NCBI RefSeq assembly: GCF_003997935.1
Contig: NZ_RZQL01000011.1
Location: 1 to 56,905, forward strand
Direction of reading: 5' to 3'
DNA: 56,905 bases
Origin: Mesorhizobium sp. M7A.F.Ca.US.006.01.1.1
GTDB taxonomy: Bacteria > Pseudomonadota > Alphaproteobacteria > Rhizobiales > Rhizobiaceae
Under the pieces are notes generated by a model. It was given only the letters and a program-made list of their open reading frames with translations, did not search any database and was not told the DNA's origin. This document shows, one piece after another, positions 8,363 to 16,692 of the stretch (within the stretch, counting starts at the first letter, position 1; every line of letters begins with the position of its first letter). A program made the position numbers and the translations under genes.

Positions 8363-9224
8363 GGGCGGCCTCCACAGTCATCGCCGACGCCAGGACCCGA
8401 GCAAAACGGGTGGCGGACGGAAGCGCGCCAAACATCAGGACGGCAGGAAGACGCATGATCGAGCGGTTCCGCACGAAGGGCATGGCATTCCAGACCGGAC
8501 TTTCGGTCAGCGTGCCGCCGGCCCCCTCAGGCAAGGGTTCGAGATAGGCGAGGCGCGCATTGCTGGCTGTTGCCAGCCCGTCGATGCCGACGGTCGAAAA
8601 CCCCCAGTAATTGGTCTCGGCCGTCCAGGCGTTGCTGAGCCCGATGCGGTCGAACACCTCCTGAAACAGGCTTTTTGCGCCGTAGACGCGCGCATTGCGC
8701 GGGTCGAGGAAGCTGACGACATAGATCGGCCGTGCCGAAAGCGGCTCCAGTTGCTGGCGAACCTCCGAGAAATACCCATCTGTCGCCGCGATCAGCGCCT
8801 CGCCTTCGCTTTCCTTGCCGACAAGCCCGGCGAGCTGGCGCGTCGCCTCGAGCGCGCGCCGATAGGGCTGCCCGGCTTCGGTGTAGAGACCGATCGTCGT
8901 CACCGGAGCCACGCGTTCGAGCAGCGGCTTGATGCCGTCGAGATATGGCATGGACAGGATGATGTCGGGCCTGAGCTGCTGCAGGAATTCGAGATTGGGC
9001 TCGAGCAGCGTGCCGAGATCGGCGATGTCGGGCGGCAGCGGCGGCTCGACCACCCATTTCTCCCAGACCTCCCGATCGGCAATGGCCACCGGGCTGACGC
9101 CGAGCATGAGCAAGGTCTCGGTCAGGCCGTCATCCAGGCAGACGATGCGCAACGGACGGGCTTCAGCCGTGGAGGTGCCGGCGAACGGCAGCGTGAAAAG
9201 CCCGAGCGCCTGGCGCCGGGTCAT
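8355..9224 (-). CDS. fhuD: Iron-siderophore ABC transporter substrate-binding protein, FhuD-like
   Basis: 289 residues from the ATG at 9224. This start yields an export signal with twin arginines (MTRRQALGLFTLPFAGTSTAEA) and leaves the iron box at 9344-9358 upstream; the frame stays open to 9362, which would absorb that box. The mature protein has the class-III binding-protein layout: RIVCLDDGLTETLLMLGVSPVAIADRE at the start, LEPNLEFLQQLRPDIILSMPY in lobe 1, a long connecting helix, and FVRNRSIMRLP near the end. It delivers ferric siderophore to FhuB. First gene of fhuD-fhuB-esterase; no TonB-dependent receptor is adjacent. An in-frame GTG near 9248 is an alternative start. Confidence 0.88.
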   Translation of the reverse strand: MTRRQALGLFTLPFAGTSTAEARPLRIVCLDDGLTETLLMLGVSPVAIADREVWEKWVVEPPLPPDIADLGTLLEPNLEFLQQLRPDIILSMPYLDGIKPLLERVAPVTTIGLYTEAGQPYRRALEATRQLAGLVGKESEGEALIAATDGYFSEVRQQLEPLSARPIYVVSFLDPRNARVYGAKSLFQEVFDRIGLSNAWTAETNYWGFSTVGIDGLATASNARLAYLEPLPEGAGGTLTESPVWNAMPFVRNRSIMRLPAVLMFGALPSATRFARVLASAMTVEAARG

Positions 9225-9343
9225 CCGGCTGCGCAAGGGATCGGGCACGGCTCTCGACTGGGGCTGTTGGTCTCTCTGCAATGCGGCGTGCCCTGCTTTT
9301 GGGATATGGTCTCCAGTGACCACTGCCCGGTGACTATGAAACA

Positions 9344-9358
9344 TGAGTTTACTAGTCA
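9344..9358. promoter_or_regulatory. RirA-type iron-responsive operator (IRO box)
   Basis: TGA-GTTTACTAG-TCA exactly fits the TGA-N9-TCA consensus described for the RirA iron-sulfur repressor of rhizobia. It lies 120 bp before the fhuD start in an AT-richer patch, an appropriate place for iron repression of fhuD-fhuB-esterase. The consensus is short, so chance is possible, but gene context supports it. Confidence 0.6.
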
Positions 9359-9729
9359 ACATTTAGATGGCCTGGCAAGTCAACTTTCATGCACCGCTTG
9401 TCAGGCGCAGCCGCCCACAGGCCGCAAAGCGATTCGCCCGTACAACAGTCCTGTGCGACGTCACGCTCACCGAAAATCGCTGCCCCGCGAAGTACAATCC
9501 ACGTCGCGCATCATTTTTCCTCCACGAATGCATTCCAGGATGGATGGTCCCACGCGTGCCATCGGGCAGGCGCGCTCTGGATTGGGTTGCCTGAAAAGGC
9601 AACGAATCAAAAAACCGGCGGCGGCCGTCGCCAGAAGGTGTAGAAGACCGTACCGAACGCATTGAAGGGAGTGCGATCGGGTTGCGCTCGGCAAGGCTTG
9701 ATGGTTTGTTGCCGCTATACGGAGAATGA
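9359..9729. other. Intergenic stretch between fhuD operator and the next gene
   Basis: About 370 bp with only short overlapping frames on both strands that lack recognisable domains or ribosome-binding sites. I see no RNA gene, repeat or strong terminator in it. It presumably holds the promoters of the divergent fhuD operon and the small membrane protein at 9730. Confidence 0.5.
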
Positions 9730-10077
9730 ATGATGCGAGAGCCTGCCGGTCAAGACGAATACGGGTCGACGAACCCTTTCGATCCGGACGACCTGCCAAC
9801 CTTGAACGCAATCGGCCCGAGCATGGGAAGCGGCAATGATTTCGAGAGATATGCCGTTGCCGTGATCATCGTGTTCGGTGCGCTGATCATCGGCGGGCTG
9901 ATGGCCGCATCGATGGTCTTCGGGCACCGCAACGGCTTCCTCTTCGCGCTTGGCGGCGCCACGTCCGCCTGGATATCCGGAAACGCGCTGCTGCTCGACC
10001 GGCCGCGCATCTATGCGCTGTTCGTCGGCATTGCGGCCTTGATGCTGGTTGCGTCCACCCTCACGCTGGTCTTGTGA
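9730..10077 (+). CDS. Small inner-membrane protein of unknown function
   Basis: 115 residues with CGGAGA a few bases before the start; a second ATG follows immediately. The first 36 residues are acidic and polar (NPFDPDDLPTLN). Three hydrophobic stretches follow: about residues 41-63 (AVAVIIVFGALIIGGLMAASMVF), 68-85 and 92-113, so a small three-helix membrane protein is likely. No family recognised. It stands alone, between fhuD and ggt. Confidence 0.65.
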   Translation: MMREPAGQDEYGSTNPFDPDDLPTLNAIGPSMGSGNDFERYAVAVIIVFGALIIGGLMAASMVFGHRNGFLFALGGATSAWISGNALLLDRPRIYALFVGIAALMLVASTLTLVL

Positions 10078-10163
10078 CGGCCACATCGGTGTGAGCCGAT
10101 CCACTTGAGCAGCGGGCGATTAACCCGAATCGCCACGCTGCACCAAGCTTTTCCTCCGAGCTA

Positions 10164-11903
10164 TCAGTATCCGAGCGCCTCGCCGGAGGCCGCCCGGCTG
10201 TCGATGGCGCCGTTGTAGCGCGCGCCGCCGCCTTTCTCGATTTCCGCCAGGCTCTTGCCGCCGACCAGGATGCCGGCCGCCTGCCCCCAGGTCTGGTCAG
10301 CGAGATCGAGGTGATATCCCATGCCGGCCAGAAGCTTTTCTGTGTCCGGCGACAGGCCGAACGGCTCGACATAGACCTTGTCGGGCAGCCATTGATGGTG
10401 GATGCGGGGAGCGTCGATCGCCTCCTGGATGTTCATACCGTGGTCGATGACGTTGACGATCGCTTCCAGCGTGATGGTGATGATGCGCGAGCCGCCGGGA
10501 CTGCCGATGACCATGAACGGCTTGCCGTCCTTGGCCACCACGGTCGGGCTCATCGACGACAGCGGCGTCTTCTTCGGCTGGATGGCGTTGGCCTCGCCCT
10601 GGACCAGGCCATAGAGGTTGGGCACGCCGGGCTTCTGGGTAAAGTCGTCCATCTCGTTGTTGAGCAGGATGCCGGTGCCGTCGGCGACGACGCCGGCTCC
10701 GAAGGAGCCATTCAGCGTATAGGTGACCGCGACCGCATTGCCTTCATCGTCGATGATCGAATAATGCGTCGTCTCCTTGCTCTCGCCAAAGCCTTTCGGC
10801 ATCAGATCCTGCGACACGCCGGCCCGGAACGGGTCGATCTTGTCGCGGATATCCCTGGCATAGGCCTTATCAAGCAATTTCGAGACCGGATTGTCGACGA
10901 AATCGGGATCGCCGAGCGCGGAATTGCGGTCGACATAGGCGTAGCGCATCGCCTCGACCATGACGTGGACCGTGTCGGCCGAACCCGCACCGAGATAGGA
11001 CAAGGGATAGCCCTCCAGAACGTTGAGGATTTCGCAGATAATGACGCCGCCGGAGCTGGGCGGCGGCGAGGAGGTGATCTCGTAGCCGCGATAGGTGCAG
11101 GTGACGGGCTTGAGTTCACGCACCGCATATTGCTCGAAGTCGGGCTTGGCGAGAATGCCGCCCTTGGCGCCGCCCGCCTTGACGATGGCATCGGCGATGG
11201 CGCCCTTGTAAAAGGCGTCCGTACCCTTTTCGGAAATGGCGGCGAGCGACGCCGCGAGATCGGGCTGGACCAGCCGCTCGCCGATGCCATAGGGCTTGCC
11301 GTCGGGTTTCAGGAATATGGCGGCGGCCGCGGGATCCTTCGCCAGCCTGTCGGCGCTGCCAGCAAAAGAGGCGGCGTCGCCCTGGTTGAGGATGAAGCCG
11401 TCCCTGGCATAGCCGATTGCCGGCGCCATCAGATCCTGTCGGGACAATTTGCCGTATTTTTCACGGGCCATCTCCAAACCGGCGACGGAACCCGGCACGC
11501 CGACTGCGAGATAGCCGTCAAGGCTGGCGCCCTTCACCGGGTTGCCGTCCTTGTCGAGATACATGGTCTTGGTGGCCGCCAGCGGCGCCCGTTCGCGGAA
11601 ATCGAGAAAGGTCGATTTGCCGTCCTTGAAGCGGATGGTCATGAAGCCGCCGCCGCCGATATTGCCGGCATTGGGGTAGACGACTGCGAGCGCATAGCCG
11701 ACGGCAACCGCCGCGTCGACAGCATTGCCGCCCTTCTTCAAAACGTCGATGCCGACTTCGGATGCCAAGTGCTGGGCCGTCACCACCATGCCGTGCTCGC
11801 CCTTGGCTGGCGCCGGCGATGCGGCGAAGACGCTCGTCAACGGGGCGAGCGCGAAGGTGATGGAAAGACTGGCGGCGATCAGTGTCCGACGGTTGAGAGG
11901 CAT
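10164..11903 (-). CDS. ggt: Gamma-glutamyltransferase
   Basis: 579 residues from the ATG at 11903 (GGAG site), giving a signal peptide MPLNRRTLIAASLSITFALAPLTSVFAA and periplasmic location. The proenzyme cleaves itself before a conserved Thr to yield two subunits; the motif TTHYSIIDDEGNAVAVTYT is present with the catalytic Thr at residue 379. Other conserved parts are GGNAVDAAVA near the start, DFRERAP, and GSPGGSRIITITLEAI in the small subunit. It hydrolyses glutathione and other gamma-glutamyl compounds or transfers the glutamyl group. Length and all motifs are normal. It appears to be a single-gene unit. Confidence 0.96.
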   Translation of the reverse strand: MPLNRRTLIAASLSITFALAPLTSVFAASPAPAKGEHGMVVTAQHLASEVGIDVLKKGGNAVDAAVAVGYALAVVYPNAGNIGGGGFMTIRFKDGKSTFLDFRERAPLAATKTMYLDKDGNPVKGASLDGYLAVGVPGSVAGLEMAREKYGKLSRQDLMAPAIGYARDGFILNQGDAASFAGSADRLAKDPAAAAIFLKPDGKPYGIGERLVQPDLAASLAAISEKGTDAFYKGAIADAIVKAGGAKGGILAKPDFEQYAVRELKPVTCTYRGYEITSSPPPSSGGVIICEILNVLEGYPLSYLGAGSADTVHVMVEAMRYAYVDRNSALGDPDFVDNPVSKLLDKAYARDIRDKIDPFRAGVSQDLMPKGFGESKETTHYSIIDDEGNAVAVTYTLNGSFGAGVVADGTGILLNNEMDDFTQKPGVPNLYGLVQGEANAIQPKKTPLSSMSPTVVAKDGKPFMVIGSPGGSRIITITLEAIVNVIDHGMNIQEAIDAPRIHHQWLPDKVYVEPFGLSPDTEKLLAGMGYHLDLADQTWGQAAGILVGGKSLAEIEKGGGARYNGAIDSRAASGEALGY

Positions 11904-11988
11904 GGCGGTTCTCCGGGCGGGGATGCGCCTAGAAGACCGTGTTGGACTGGTCGAGTCCACTAACAATTAAAGGAGCGCGAGAAAGAGC

Positions 11989-12139
11989 CCCCCTCACCCG
12001 GCTGTCGGCGCTGACGCCAGTCTCTTCTCCCCAGCGGAGGTGAGGCGTGGTCCGCGCAGCGGGCGAAAAGCCAACTGCTTGGCTTTTCGAACAACGAACG
12101 CCCGGAGGGCGGTGGCCGCGAAGCGGCCGGATGAGGGGG
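11989..12139. repeat. Short intergenic repeat element with 12-bp terminal inverted repeats
   Basis: The ends CCCCCTCACCCG (11989-12000) and CGGATGAGGGGG (12128-12139) are inverted copies with one mismatch. Inside, an 11-bp perfect hairpin (12064-12074 with 12079-12089) surrounds a CTGC loop. The left end sequence and a nearby CTTCTCCCC recur at 13480-13510. This resembles the small palindromic mosaic elements scattered through rhizobial genomes. It codes for no protein I can support and lies between ggt and rhaI. Confidence 0.7.
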
Positions 12140-12150
12140 CCGGCTCGGCC

Positions 12151-13443
12151 TCAGACAATCCCGCCGCTCCCGCCGGCGACCGCCGGCCGTTCTGCCGCGA
12201 CTTTCGTCCGGTAACCCGCCGCTCGATAGGCGGCGACCGGATCGATGGCGCCGCCCGTCTTCAGCCGCGCCATAGCGAGGATCGGCTCGACATCGGTGCG
12301 GTAGGCGGCTTTCAGCGTCTGCGTCGCCATCAGCGCGTCGTTCAAGTCCTGAAAACCTTCCAGCGCCTTGCGGTCGACGAGCAGCGCCTGCGCATAGGCG
12401 CGCTGCACTTCGGCCGCCGACAGCATCAGGCTTTCGATCGGATCGGTGACGTTGTGGCTCTGGTCGAGCATGTGGGCCGGGTCGAAACCCTCGGCGCCGG
12501 AAAGCTCGGCGTCGACCAGTTCGTTGAAGACGAGGAACAGCCGGTAGGGGTCGATCGAACCGGCGTCGAGGTCATCGTCGCCATACTTCGAGTCGTTGAA
12601 GTGGAAGCCGCCGAGTTTCTTGAACTGGATCAGCCGCGAGACGATCATCTCGATGTTGACGTTGGGGGCATGGTGGCCGAGGTCGACGAGACAGAACGCC
12701 TTGTCGCCCAACTCCTGCGCGATCATGTAGTTGGTGCCCCAGTCCTGCACGACGGTGGAATAGAAGGCCGGCTCGTACATCTTGTGCTCGCTGAACAGCT
12801 TCCAGTCGGCGGGCAGTCCGGCGTAGATCTCCTTCATGGCGTCGAGATAGCGCTCGAACGCCTTGGCGAAATTCACCTGGCCCGGGAAGTTCGAGCCGTC
12901 GCCGATCCATACCGTCAGCGCCTTGGAGCCCAGCGCCCTGCCGATCTCGATGCATTCGAGATTGTGCTCGACCGCTTGCCGGCGCGTGCCGGCATCGGCA
13001 TGCGACAGCGAGCCGAATTTGTACGAGAGCTTCTGGTCCCTGGCGTCGGAAAAGGTGTTGGAGTTCATGGCGTCGAAGCCGAGGCCAAAGCGCGAGGCGG
13101 CCTGCTTCAGCCGGTTCGGGTCGGCCTTGTCCCACGGAATGTGCAGGGAAACGGTCGGCGTCGCCTGCGTCAATTGCTGGATGACGGCGCAATCCTCGAT
13201 CTTGTCGAAGATGTCGCGTGGCTCGCCGGCACCCGGAAAGCGGGCAAAGCGCGTGCCGCCGGTGCCGACGCCCCAGGACGGGATCGCCACCGCGAATTTC
13301 TCGACCTTGTCACGGATGGCATCGATGGCGATGCCGCGACGGTCGAGCCGCTCGCCGAGCGAGGCGTAGTCGCGCTCGAGGTTGGCCTTGCGCGCGGCGT
13401 TGTCCGTGTCGACGAGGTCGGCGGAGATGATGGATTCGGACAA
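12151..13443 (-). CDS. rhaI: L-rhamnose isomerase (RhaI type)
   Basis: 430 residues. Interconverts L-rhamnose and L-rhamnulose in the cytoplasm. It belongs to the broad-specificity Pseudomonas/Rhizobium type rather than the E. coli RhaA type: xylose-isomerase-like TIM barrel with metal ligands in LFSEHKMYEP, LVDLGHHAPNVNIE and GFHFNDSKYGDDDLDAGSIDPYR. The start is a TTG at 13443, supported by GGGAGGA eight bases upstream and no ATG nearby. It follows rhaD with a hairpin in the 96-bp gap; both are transcribed away from rhaR. The combination with rhaU, rhaK and the rhamnose ABC genes makes the role secure. Confidence 0.95.
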   Translation of the reverse strand: MSESIISADLVDTDNAARKANLERDYASLGERLDRRGIAIDAIRDKVEKFAVAIPSWGVGTGGTRFARFPGAGEPRDIFDKIEDCAVIQQLTQATPTVSLHIPWDKADPNRLKQAASRFGLGFDAMNSNTFSDARDQKLSYKFGSLSHADAGTRRQAVEHNLECIEIGRALGSKALTVWIGDGSNFPGQVNFAKAFERYLDAMKEIYAGLPADWKLFSEHKMYEPAFYSTVVQDWGTNYMIAQELGDKAFCLVDLGHHAPNVNIEMIVSRLIQFKKLGGFHFNDSKYGDDDLDAGSIDPYRLFLVFNELVDAELSGAEGFDPAHMLDQSHNVTDPIESLMLSAAEVQRAYAQALLVDRKALEGFQDLNDALMATQTLKAAYRTDVEPILAMARLKTGGAIDPVAAYRAAGYRTKVAAERPAVAGGSGGIV

Positions 13444-13479
13444 GTGCTGGTTCCTCCCAAATATGTTCGGGCAGCGCTG

Positions 13480-13530
13480 CCCCTCATCCGCCTGCCGGCA
13501 CCTTCTCCCCGTATAGTGACGGGGAGAAGG
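13480..13530. repeat. Repeat with a 12-bp perfect hairpin between rhaD and rhaI
   Basis: CCTTCTCCCCGT (13501-13512) and ACGGGGAGAAGG (13519-13530) pair perfectly around a 6-base loop. CCCCTCATCCG at 13480-13490 matches the end of the element at 11989-12139, so both belong to one family. In the rhaD-rhaI mRNA the hairpin lies directly after the rhaD stop, where it could protect the upstream message or reduce rhaI expression. No U tract follows, so it is not a classical terminator. Confidence 0.65.
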
Positions 13531-13539
13531 GCGAAGCGG

Positions 13540-15642
13540 CTAGCGTGTAAAGCTCTGGGCGTTGCCCGCGTCGACATTGATGATGTTGCCGGTCGACTTG
13601 GCCGACATGTCGGACGCCAGGAAATAGATCGCCTCTGCGATGTCTTCCGGGAAGACCGAGCGCTTCAGCATCGAACGCGAGCGGTAGTGTTCCTCCAGAT
13701 CGTCGGTCGACATCTTGTAGGCGGCGGCGCGCTGTTCCTTCCACTCGCCGGTCCAGATCTTCGAGCCGCGAAGCACCGCGTCCGGGTTGACGACATTGAC
13801 CCTGATCTGCGCCTCCGCGCCCTCCAGCGCCAGGCAGCGGGCGAGATGGATCTCGGCGGCCTTGGCGGTGCAATAGGCGGCGGCGTTGGGCGATGCGGCA
13901 AGGCCGTTCTTGGAGGCGACGAAGACGACGTTGCCGCCAATCTTCTGCGCGCGGAACAGCCGGAACGCTTCCCGCGAGACCAGGAAATAACCGGTCGACA
14001 GGATGTCCATGTTCTTGTTCCACAGCGCCAGCGTCGTCTCCTCGATCGGCGCCGAGGAGGCCAGCCCTGCATTCGATACCAGAATGTCGATGCCGCCGAA
14101 CTCGACCGCTGTCTCGGCAAAGCCCGAAATGACCTGCTCCTCCGAGGTGACATTGATCAGCACCGGCCGCACGAAGTCCCTGCCGTAGACTTTCGCCAGT
14201 TCGTCATTGGCGCTGGCCAGTGCTGTCTCGTCGATGTCGGCCAGCACCACGCAGGCGCCCTCGCGCAGCAGCCGGTTGGCCGTGGCGCGGCCGATGCCGC
14301 CGGCGCCACCGGTGACCAGCGCGATCTGGCCGGCAAGCGACTTCGCCTTCGGCATACGCTGCAGCTTCAGGTCCTCGAGCAGCCAGTATTCGATGTCGAA
14401 GGCTTCCTGTGCAGGCAGCCCGACATAGGACGAGACGGTGGAGGCGCCGCGCATGACGTTGATGGCGTTGACATAGAATTCGCCCGAAATGCGCGCCGTC
14501 GCCTTGTCGCCGGCGAAGGTGAACATGCCGACGCCGGGCATCAGGTAGACCACGGCATTGGGATCGCGGATGGCGGGCGAATCCGGATGCTTGCAGCTGT
14601 CGTAATAGGCCTGGTAGCCAACGCGATAGGCTGCGATGTCGTCGGCAAGCCGCGCAATCACCGCATCGACATCGGGCTTGGCCGGATCGAATTCGATGAC
14701 CAGCGGGCGGATCTTGGTGCGCAGGAAATGGTCGGGGCACGACGTGCCGAGTGCCGCCAGCGGGCGCAGATCCCTGGAATTGACGAATTCGAGCACAGCG
14801 GCGGAATCGTCGAAATGGCCTGTTTTGTGGCTCTTTTCCGAGATCAGGCCGCGAATCCTCGGCATCAGTTTGGCCGCGATGGCACGGCGCTCGGCGGCGT
14901 CGAGTGCCTTGACCACTTCACCGCCGAAGATAGCGACACCCTCGGAGCGGCGCTCGAACCATTCGATCGCCTGGTTGATCACCGAGATCGTCGTCTCGTA
15001 GCATTCCCTGGGGGTGTCGCCCCAGGTGAACAGGCCGTGGCTTTCCAGGATGACGCCCTTGGCGGCGGGATGTTCGAGGCAGAATTTCTCCAGCCACAGG
15101 CCGAGTTCGAAGCCCGGGCGCTTCCACGGCAGCCAGCCGATGGCGTCGACGAAGATTTCCTTGGTCAGCGCCTTCGAATCCTTCGCGGCGGCAATGGCGA
15201 TGATGGCATCGGGATGCATGTGGTCGACAAAAGGCTTCGGCACGTAGGCATGCAACGGCGTGTCGATAGAGGCCGCGCGCGGATTGAGGTTGAAGGTGCA
15301 GTGCGGCAGGAAGCCGACCATTTCATCTTCGTGCTCGACGCCGCGATAGAGGCCTTTGAGCGCGCGCAGCTTGTCCATGTAGAGCGTGGCAAAGCCGTCC
15401 AGCTTGATCGAGGCGCTGTCGCCGCCCGATCCCTTGACCCAAAGCACTTCGACATCCTCGCCGGTGAGCGGGTCTCTCTGCCAGATCTTCGACGACGTGT
15501 TGCCGCCGCCATAGTTGGTGACGCGCTTGTCGGAACCAAGCGTGTTCGAACGGTAGACCAGAAGTTCCGGCCCGCTCATCGCGTGAGCCTTGGCCTCGTC
15601 CCACAGATTGGCGAGGCGCGCGCCGGTGCGCTTGTCGAGCAT
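13540..15642 (-). CDS. rhaD: Bifunctional rhamnulose-1-phosphate aldolase / short-chain alcohol dehydrogenase
   Basis: 700 residues from the ATG at 15642 with GGGAGGA upstream; a GTG at 15663 would place that site inside the protein. The N-terminal ~430 residues are a class-II (zinc) aldolase with the metal-binding HMHPDAIIAI segment, splitting rhamnulose-1-phosphate into dihydroxyacetone phosphate and lactaldehyde. The C-terminal ~260 residues are an SDR domain with VTGGAGGIGRATANRL for NAD binding, and the catalytic YCTAKAAEIH (YxxxK), which would oxidise lactaldehyde. This fusion is the normal rhizobial RhaD. First gene of the rhaD-rhaI operon; its promoter faces rhaR across the operator at 15714-15784. 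Confidence 0.95.
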   Translation of the reverse strand: MLDKRTGARLANLWDEAKAHAMSGPELLVYRSNTLGSDKRVTNYGGGNTSSKIWQRDPLTGEDVEVLWVKGSGGDSASIKLDGFATLYMDKLRALKGLYRGVEHEDEMVGFLPHCTFNLNPRAASIDTPLHAYVPKPFVDHMHPDAIIAIAAAKDSKALTKEIFVDAIGWLPWKRPGFELGLWLEKFCLEHPAAKGVILESHGLFTWGDTPRECYETTISVINQAIEWFERRSEGVAIFGGEVVKALDAAERRAIAAKLMPRIRGLISEKSHKTGHFDDSAAVLEFVNSRDLRPLAALGTSCPDHFLRTKIRPLVIEFDPAKPDVDAVIARLADDIAAYRVGYQAYYDSCKHPDSPAIRDPNAVVYLMPGVGMFTFAGDKATARISGEFYVNAINVMRGASTVSSYVGLPAQEAFDIEYWLLEDLKLQRMPKAKSLAGQIALVTGGAGGIGRATANRLLREGACVVLADIDETALASANDELAKVYGRDFVRPVLINVTSEEQVISGFAETAVEFGGIDILVSNAGLASSAPIEETTLALWNKNMDILSTGYFLVSREAFRLFRAQKIGGNVVFVASKNGLAASPNAAAYCTAKAAEIHLARCLALEGAEAQIRVNVVNPDAVLRGSKIWTGEWKEQRAAAYKMSTDDLEEHYRSRSMLKRSVFPEDIAEAIYFLASDMSAKSTGNIINVDAGNAQSFTR

Positions 15643-15713
15643 AAGAAATCCTCCCGAAGGCACGCAAAAGGCGCGGCCATTTGGCCCCGAATTTCCACGG
15701 AAGCGGTCGGCTT

Positions 15714-15784
15714 GTCAATCACAAACGATCAATATCGATCATATTGCACTGCACAATGAAATTATATGATCGGAAATGATTGAC
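15714..15784. promoter_or_regulatory. Putative RhaR operator: phased hexamer array in the rhaD-rhaR divergent promoter
   Basis: Hexamers of form CRATCA start at 15716, 15726 and 15736, exactly 10 bp apart. Their inverse, TGATYG, starts at 15767 and 15777, also 10 bp apart. The outer arms GTCAATCA-N4-CGATCA (15714-15731) and TGATCG-N4-TGATTGAC (15767-15784) are perfect inverted repeats. The segment is AT-rich compared with its surroundings. One-turn spacing puts all copies on one DNA face, as expected for a cooperatively binding repressor; RhaR (DeoR family) is the obvious candidate. Assignment to RhaR is inference. Confidence 0.7.
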
Positions 15785-15827
15785 ACTGCGCGTTTTGGGT
15801 GCCTAGATGCTCAGGCAGGGAGGAACC

Positions 15828-16637
15828 ATGCACGAAAAAGAGCGCCACAGGATCATTCTGTCCGCCGTCCAGGAAAAGCCTGTGGTGACGGTGCAGGAGA
15901 TGGTCGACCTGACGGAGTCTTCCGAGGCGACGATCCGGCGTGATATTGCGGCTCTCCACGTCCAGAAGCGCCTGCGCCGCGTGCGCGGCGGCGCCGAGGC
16001 AATCTCGCCGCCGCAGTTCATCGGGCTGGCCGGCCGGCCCTTTTCCGTCAACGAAACGATCAACGCCTCGCAGAAGCGGGCGATTGCGCGTGAAGCGGTC
16101 GAGTTGTGCAAGGACGGCGAACCAATCATCATCAATGGCGGCACCACCACGTTCCAGATGGTGCATTTCCTGACCGGCCGCCGCATGCCGATCTTCACCA
16201 ATTCGTTCCCGATCGCCGAGCACCTGCTCAAGCACTCCAAGAATACGGTGATGCTGTCGGGCGGCACCATTTATCGCGAGCAGAACATCATTCTGTCGCC
16301 CTTCGACAATGACGTGACGCGCAATTTCTATGCGCGCCGCATGTTCATGGGCGCGCAGGGGCTGGGGCCGCTCGGCCTGATGGAAGGCGATCCGCTTTTG
16401 ATCCAGGCGGAACAGAAACTGATCGACCAGGCCGACGAGTTGGTGGTGCTGGTCGATTCCTCGAAATTCCGCAAACGCTCCAGCCTGATCCTGTGCGGCC
16501 TGTCGCGCATCGCCACCGTCATCACCGATGACGGCATCGAGGATCGCGAAGCCAAGATGCTGGAGACCGCCGGCGTGACGCTGATCGTCGCCCGGACATC
16601 CGCAACCAACAAGGAAGAATCCTCACTGCAGGCCTGA
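15828..16637 (+). CDS. rhaR: DeoR-family regulator of rhamnose catabolism
   Basis: 269 residues from the ATG at 15828 (GGGAGGA, 4-base gap); an upstream ATG at 15807 would bury that site. The N-terminal winged helix (HRIILSAVQEKPVVTVQEMVDLTESSEATIRRDIAALHVQKRLRRVRGGAEA) has the DeoR signature. The C-terminal sensor domain has NGGTTTFQM, SGGTIYREQ and VDSSKFRKRSSLILCGLSRIATVITDD, a ribose-isomerase-like fold that binds sugar phosphates. In R. leguminosarum, rhaR is the first gene of rhaRSTPQUK, and the order is the same here. It probably represses both divergent operons by binding 15714-15784 until a rhamnose-derived phosphate appears. Confidence 0.93.
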   Translation: MHEKERHRIILSAVQEKPVVTVQEMVDLTESSEATIRRDIAALHVQKRLRRVRGGAEAISPPQFIGLAGRPFSVNETINASQKRAIAREAVELCKDGEPIIINGGTTTFQMVHFLTGRRMPIFTNSFPIAEHLLKHSKNTVMLSGGTIYREQNIILSPFDNDVTRNFYARRMFMGAQGLGPLGLMEGDPLLIQAEQKLIDQADELVVLVDSSKFRKRSSLILCGLSRIATVITDDGIEDREAKMLETAGVTLIVARTSATNKEESSLQA

Positions 16638-16692
16638 GACACCCTCACGCCCGCAGCGACGATGGAATGCAACGCTCAAGGGAGGAAATTCG

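Noticed and set aside
12040..15759. 1239-codon open frame antisense to rhaI and rhaD
   Set aside because: Same low-complexity shadow composition; it runs through two genes with complete catalytic motifs and a repeat element.
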